From CAKSQF01 sp051867925 (GTDB lineage Bacteria; Bacillota; Clostridia; Oscillospirales; CAG-272): 8,104 bases of DNA. The notes beneath the pieces were generated by a model. That model saw only the letters and a list, made by a program, of their open reading frames with translations, made no database searches and had not been told where the DNA came from. The position numbers were made by a program, and so were the translations under genes. Positions 5,169-8,104 of the stretch are shown one piece after another; position 1 is the first letter of the stretch; each line of letters opens with the position of its first letter. The stretch is from positions 1-8,104 of the forward strand of contig JBJDZI010000097.1 of the NCBI GenBank assembly GCA_051867925.1, in the 5' to 3' direction.

Positions 5169-6368
5169 ATGTCCTATTACATACTCATTGCCGGGACGCG
5201 TCCCGAAGCGATCAAACTTGCTCCCGTTGCGGCGGCTCTGCGCCGTCGGGGAGCGCGAGCCGATTTTTGTGCTGTCGGTCAGCACGGAAATCTGCTGACC
5301 GATACGCTTGCCGCATTCGGGGAGGTACCCCGATACGCGCCCATCGCCTTCCGCCGGGGGCGAACGCCTGCAGAACTGCTGGCTGAGATGCTACGTGTCC
5401 TGCCGCCACTCTTTACGGATGCCGCACCCGATGGGGTACTGGTGCAGGGCGACACCACCGCGGCACTGGGTGGCGCGCTGGCGACGTTTTATGGGAAGGT
5501 AAATAAGAAAGCCGCCCGACGCGCAGATGGAGAGCGATGCGCATCTGCTCCGAGCGGTGGAGTGCTTGGCACCTTTGCCCGAGCCGGCAAAACGCATAGC
5601 GCACCTGTCCCACCCCACAGAGCGCACATCCCTCCCGCACTCATCCATGTGGAAGCGGGACTGCGCACCTACGATATGTTCCCTTTTCCCGAAGAAGCCC
5701 ATCGACGGATGATCGCCCCCCTTGCCGATCTTCATCTATGTCCCACCGGGGCCGATGCCGCCGCCCTTTGCAGCGAGCGGGTGACCGGGCGGATCGCCGT
5801 CACCGGCAACAGCGGGCTGGACGGTCTGCGGCTGATCCTCTCCCGTCCCGCCCCTTCTCTGCCCGCCACGGAAGGGCGGATCGTCCTCTGCACGCTCCAT
5901 CGCAGGGAAAACGCCGATGCCATGCCCTCCTTTTTGACCTCGCTGGAAGAGATCGCCGATGCCGTTCCTGATTGCACCGTCCTCTTCCCGACGCACCCCT
6001 CTCCCGAACTGACAACGGCACTCGGGAAGGTGCGCCATCCCCGTCTTCACATTCTGCCGCCGCTGGACTATCCCACCTGCGCCCATCTTCTGCCGCGGTT
6101 GACTCTTCTGCTTACCGACAGCGGCGGGCTTCAGGAGGAAGCAGCGTTTTTGGGAATCCCCACGCTGGTTTTGCGGAAGCAAAGCGAGCGGGGCGACGCG
6201 CCGTCTTTGCGGATCATCGGAGGCGATCCCGATAAAATGGTCAGCGAGGCGGTGGGGCTTCTGTCGGACGAGGCGGCACTTTCCCAACTGCGCATCCGCT
6301 CTTACCGTTACGGTGACGGGTTTGCCGCCGATCGGATGGCAGAAGCGATACTGGGAGAGTGGGCGTGA
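5169..6368 (+). CDS. wecB: UDP-N-acetylglucosamine 2-epimerase (non-hydrolysing) with internal insertion
   Basis: A 399-residue cytosolic GT-B-fold enzyme that interconverts UDP-GlcNAc and UDP-ManNAc, feeding ManNAc-containing surface glycans or teichoic-acid linkage units. Seen are the N-terminal GTRPEAIKLAP (9-19), QH (38-39), QGDTT with Asp95, HVEAGLRT with Glu162, FPEE with Glu175, LHRREN with His244, and TDSGG-QEEA (316-325). These match the E. coli catalytic set Asp95, Glu117, Glu131 and His213, so the enzyme could be active. The start is set by the first beta strand (YYILIAG); the upstream open frame is a repeat. Asp95 to Glu162 is 67 residues against 22 in E. coli, so about 45 extra residues sit between FYGK and IHVEAG, next to active-site elements. 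The insertion is in frame and basic/Ala-rich. It is divergent from the flippase. Identity is firm; activity with the insertion is uncertain. Confidence 0.93.
   Translation: MSYYILIAGTRPEAIKLAPVAAALRRRGARADFCAVGQHGNLLTDTLAAFGEVPRYAPIAFRRGRTPAELLAEMLRVLPPLFTDAAPDGVLVQGDTTAALGGALATFYGKVNKKAARRADGERCASAPSGGVLGTFARAGKTHSAPVPPHRAHIPPALIHVEAGLRTYDMFPFPEEAHRRMIAPLADLHLCPTGADAAALCSERVTGRIAVTGNSGLDGLRLILSRPAPSLPATEGRIVLCTLHRRENADAMPSFLTSLEEIADAVPDCTVLFPTHPSPELTTALGKVRHPRLHILPPLDYPTCAHLLPRLTLLLTDSGGLQEEAAFLGIPTLVLRKQSERGDAPSLRIIGGDPDKMVSEAVGLLSDEAALSQLRIRSYRYGDGFAADRMAEAILGEWA
5499..5633 (+). other. In-frame, palindrome-rich insertion in wecB (approximate ends)
   Basis: About 135 bp encode residues 111-155, absent from canonical WecB. 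The DNA is dense in inverted repeats: GCAGATG (5523-5529) with CATCTGC (5542-5548), the 10-bp palindrome GATGCGCATC (5536-5545), GTGC/GCAC (5562-5572), and TTTGCC (5574-5579) with GGCAAA (5586-5591). The translation is rich in Arg, Lys, Ala, Ser and His and lacks hydrophobic core residues. Length a multiple of three, dense palindromes and placement inside a conserved core resemble Rickettsia palindromic elements that insert in genes while keeping the frame. Exact ends could shift by a few codons, and no target duplication is evident. Confidence 0.6.
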
Positions 6369-6370
6369 CG

Positions 6371-6389
6371 GGAATTTTCTAAAAATTCC
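6371..6389 (+). terminator. Weak hairpin after wecB
   Basis: GGAATTTT (6371-6378) and AAAATTCC (6382-6389) form a perfect 8-bp, AT-rich stem with a 3-base loop, 2 bases after the wecB stop. It is followed by TTCTTCCCCC and not a pure T-run. It may be a weak terminator or 3'-end stabiliser. Confidence 0.4.
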
Positions 6390-6399
6390 TTCTTCCCCC

Positions 6400-6428
6400 T
6401 TGCAATTTTCGGAAGTTTGTGCTATAAT
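6400..6428 (+). promoter_or_regulatory. Sigma-A-type promoter upstream of MATE gene
   Basis: TTGCAA (6400-6405) and a perfect TATAAT (6423-6428) are separated by exactly 17 bases. Transcription should begin near 6434-6436, about 110 bases before the MATE start codon. This is the best promoter in the window. Confidence 0.8.
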
Positions 6429-6447
6429 ACCTCTAACGAGTAGCAGA

Positions 6448-6487
6448 AATGCGTAAGTCCAGTTTCGGACTTACGCATTATTTTTTT
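6448..6487 (+). terminator. Strong intrinsic terminator inside the MATE leader
   Basis: AATGCGTAAGTCC (6448-6460) pairs perfectly over 13 bp with GGACTTACGCATT (6467-6479), with loop AGTTTC, followed by A and seven T. It starts only about 13 bases after the predicted transcription start. Transcripts from the promoter at 6400-6428 would therefore end at about 50 nt unless read-through is allowed. It may be an attenuator for the MATE gene, the end of a tiny RNA, or a backstop terminator for wecB. The short space before it leaves no room for a riboswitch aptamer. Confidence 0.85.
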
Positions 6488-6493
6488 GCGCTC

Positions 6494-6527
6494 CCGATCC
6501 CGCAAGCCATGGGTTTGCAAGGATCGG
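6494..6527 (+). promoter_or_regulatory. Long hairpin just upstream of the MATE ribosome site
   Basis: CCGATCC (6494-6500) pairs with GGATCGG (6521-6527), and inside it GCAAGCC (6502-6508) pairs with GGTTTGC (6512-6518), including one G-T pair, around an ATG loop. A 1-by-2 internal loop separates the two 7-bp stems. The hairpin ends 3 bases before AGGAGG (6531-6536). It could control ribosome access or protect the mRNA 5' end after processing. Its loops do not match the ACGR loops of guanidine-II riboswitches. Confidence 0.6.
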
Positions 6528-6546
6528 ATCAGGAGGTATTATATTT

Positions 6547-7935
6547 ATGGAAACAAACAACCAAGCCTATCTTGCCACCGAGAAGATTGGCAAACTGATG
6601 CGAAAGTACGCCATTCCCTGCATCATCTCGCTTTTGGTGGGCGCGCTGTACAACATCGTGGATCAGATCTTTATCGCCAACGCCGCCTATCTCGGCTCTT
6701 ACGGCAACGCCGCCAACACAGTGGTGTTTCCGCTGACGGTGATTGCGCTTGCCATTGCCGTGATGATCGGCGACGGCTGTTGCGCTTTCGTCAGTCTCAG
6801 CCTTGGCAAAAACCAAAGCGGTGACGCTGGGCACAGTGTGGGCAATTCCATCCTGCTGACGGTCATCGCAGGCATCGTTCTGACCGCCGTCTACCTGCTT
6901 TTGGACGATCAGATCATCACCCTGTTCGGCGGCACGGTCAACGAGGAAACCTTCCGCTATTCGAAGGAATACTTTTTCTACATCTCACTGGGTATCCCCT
7001 TCTATATGTTCGGGCAGGCGATGAATCCCGTGATCCGCGCCGACGGAAATCCCCGATTCGCAATGATCTCCACCCTGTCGGGAGCCGTGGTCAATCTGAT
7101 TCTGGATCCCATCTTCATCTTCGCCCTTCAATGGGGCATGATGGGTGCCGCCCTTGCCACCGTGCTGGGGCAAATCGTCACCGCGGTGCCGGCAATTTGG
7201 TATCTGTTCCACACGAGGACGGTGAAATTGTCCAAAGAAGATTTTCGGTTTAATGTCAGGATCATTCGGAAGACTTTGGTGCTGGGAATCTGCAGTTTCC
7301 TGTCCCAGATCTCGCTGGTGGCGGCAATGGCGGCGATCAACAACATGATCCGCAAATACGGTGCCATGGATGTCATCTTCGGGCAGGAGCAGTACGCCCA
7401 GATCCCCATGGCGGTGGTGGGCATCGTGATGAAATTCTTTCAGATTGTCATTTCCATCGTAGTGGGCATGGCGGCAGGATGCATTCCTTTGGTGGGCTAC
7501 AACATGGGCGCGGGACTTTGCGACCGTGTGAAGAGACTGTTCACTAAATTGCTGATCGCCGAAGCCGCCGTGGGTGCAGTGGCGCTGATCATCGTGGAGT
7601 TTTTCCCTAACCGGCTGATCGGACTCTTCGGTGCTTCCAACGAAAGCGTCTACTATACCGATTTTGCCGTGAAAGCCTTCCGCATCTATCTCTGCATGAT
7701 GATCTTCGCCTGCATCAACAAAGCGGCGTTTATCTTCCTGCAGGCAATGGGCAAAGCGGTGGCTTCGACCATGCTGTCTATGGTGCGGGAGATCGTGTTC
7801 GGTGTGGGACTGGCTCTGCTTTTGCCGATCTTCTTCGGTCTGAACGGCGTACTTTATTCCATGCCCGCCGCCGACATCCTGACCGCCATTCTCTCCGCCA
7901 TTGTAATCGTCACCACATATAAGAATTTATCATAA
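6547..7935 (+). CDS. MATE family efflux transporter (MepA-like)
   Basis: A 462-residue, 12-TM-type multidrug and toxin extrusion transporter, full length. Family members use Na+ or H+ gradients to export cationic drugs, dyes or metabolites. The two-lobe arrangement is visible. N-lobe motifs are LVGALYNIVDQIFIAN (about 30-45), MIGDGCCAFVSLSLGKNQ (73-90), MNPVIRADGNPRFAM (159-173) and NLILDPIFIFALQWGMMGAA (183-202). C-lobe motifs include QIPMAVVGIVMKFFQIVISI, CIPLVGYNMGAG and FIFLQAMGKA. The DPIFIF and RADGNPRFAM signatures fit the MepA-like Firmicute subgroup. The ATG follows AGGAGG by 10 bases. It is transcribed from its own promoter through a terminator and a second hairpin, suggesting attenuation. 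Substrate cannot be told from sequence, and no regulator gene is adjacent. Confidence 0.95.
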   Translation: METNNQAYLATEKIGKLMRKYAIPCIISLLVGALYNIVDQIFIANAAYLGSYGNAANTVVFPLTVIALAIAVMIGDGCCAFVSLSLGKNQSGDAGHSVGNSILLTVIAGIVLTAVYLLLDDQIITLFGGTVNEETFRYSKEYFFYISLGIPFYMFGQAMNPVIRADGNPRFAMISTLSGAVVNLILDPIFIFALQWGMMGAALATVLGQIVTAVPAIWYLFHTRTVKLSKEDFRFNVRIIRKTLVLGICSFLSQISLVAAMAAINNMIRKYGAMDVIFGQEQYAQIPMAVVGIVMKFFQIVISIVVGMAAGCIPLVGYNMGAGLCDRVKRLFTKLLIAEAAVGAVALIIVEFFPNRLIGLFGASNESVYYTDFAVKAFRIYLCMMIFACINKAAFIFLQAMGKAVASTMLSMVREIVFGVGLALLLPIFFGLNGVLYSMPAADILTAILSAIVIVTTYKNLS

Positions 7936-7952
7936 TTGGGGCTCTGCCCCAA
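7936..7952 (+). terminator. GC hairpin directly after MATE stop
   Basis: TTGGGGC (7936-7942), loop TCT, GCCCCAA (7946-7952) form a perfect 7-bp stem starting at the base after the TAA. No T-run follows. It probably defines the mRNA 3' end together with the next hairpin, and could be part of a repeated intergenic cassette. Confidence 0.5.
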
Positions 7953-7958
7953 CCCCCG

Positions 7959-7982
7959 CCCGCTTTCTTGAAAGAAAGCGGG
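7959..7982. terminator. Second hairpin downstream of MATE
   Basis: CCCGCTTTCTT (7959-7969) pairs with AAGAAAGCGGG (7972-7982) over 11 bp, with a nominal 2-base loop that would open to about 4 in practice. The following CAAAGAACTTTTATAAATAA is AT-rich with a short T-run. A terminator or repeat-module role is plausible. Confidence 0.45.
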
Positions 7983-8003
7983 GCAAAGAACTTTTATAAA
8001 TAA

Positions 8004-8104
8004 GGGCGGCAAATTCTTGCCGCCCCCAGTTTGTCGAAAAAGTTTACGAGAATACTGGAGGAAGGGGAAAACCATCTCAGACGCCGAAGTTTTTCCCCTT
8101 CCTC
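8004..8104. repeat. Composite hairpin repeat at the right edge (continues past the window?)
   Basis: 8004-8025 is an exact copy of the hairpin at 45-66 (arms GGGCGGCAA / TTGCCGCCC). It is followed after CC by AGTTTGTCGAAAAAG (8028-8042), the counterpart of the inverted flank at 27-42. At 8058-8071 GAGGAAGGGGAAAA pairs perfectly with TTTTCCCCTTCCTC at 8091-8104, a 14-bp stem ending exactly at the window edge. The 8065-8098 part matches 4975-5008. No gene is seen here. The block looks like two repeat modules side by side. Confidence 0.75.

Noticed and set aside
5736..6287. 183-codon frame antisense to wecB
   Set aside because: It lies opposite conserved catalytic motifs of WecB and shows no family features.
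6435..6546. Guanidine (ykkC-type) or other known riboswitch before the MATE gene
   Set aside because: MATE genes can carry such switches, but the leader has only about 13 bases before the terminator and the hairpin loops lack ACGR or other class signatures.

Overview
The window (about 8.1 kb, GC-rich) looks like chromosomal DNA of a Gram-positive anaerobe of the Clostridia, probably near the Oscillospiraceae/Ruminococcaceae. This is inferred from strong GGAGG-type ribosome sites, a PST-type polysaccharide flippase, a MepA-like MATE transporter, an RNHCP zinc-ribbon protein, and a set of small low-complexity proteins of a style I associate with Clostridia. No phage, IS transposase, tRNA, rRNA or CRISPR array was seen.

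Layout, left to right. (1) A GC hairpin repeat at 27-66. (2) An RNHCP-domain zinc-ribbon protein on the minus strand, divergent from (3) a secreted, C-terminally membrane-anchored, Asp/Asn/Thr/Gly-rich protein (656-1228). (4) A YfcE-type metallophosphoesterase (minus, 1305-1787), divergent from (5) a tight plus-strand three-gene operon of unknown function (1871-3374): an ATGA overlap, then a 17-base gap to a GTG start with a strong SD. (6) A 14-TM-type polysaccharide flippase on minus (3342-4790), whose 3' end overlaps the operon's last gene by 33 bp. (7) A 378-base intergenic stretch with the flippase promoter and a structured repeat. (8) UDP-GlcNAc 2-epimerase (wecB, 5169-6368) carrying an in-frame insertion of about 45 codons in its catalytic core. 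(9) A consensus promoter followed at once by a strong intrinsic terminator and a second long hairpin. (10) A MATE transporter (6547-7935). (11) Hairpins and a second copy of the repeats seen at 27-66 and 4975-5008.

How the genes fit together. The flippase and WecB are divergent neighbours and both fit cell-surface glycan assembly: WecB would make UDP-ManNAc and the flippase would move lipid-linked glycan across the membrane. The acidic anchored protein is another envelope component. The other genes look like unlinked housekeeping or accessory functions. The most unusual signals are the structured in-frame insertion in wecB, the apparent hairpin-bridged Shine-Dalgarno of wecB, the promoter-terminator leader of the MATE gene, the dispersed hairpin repeat family, and the uncharacterised three-gene operon.
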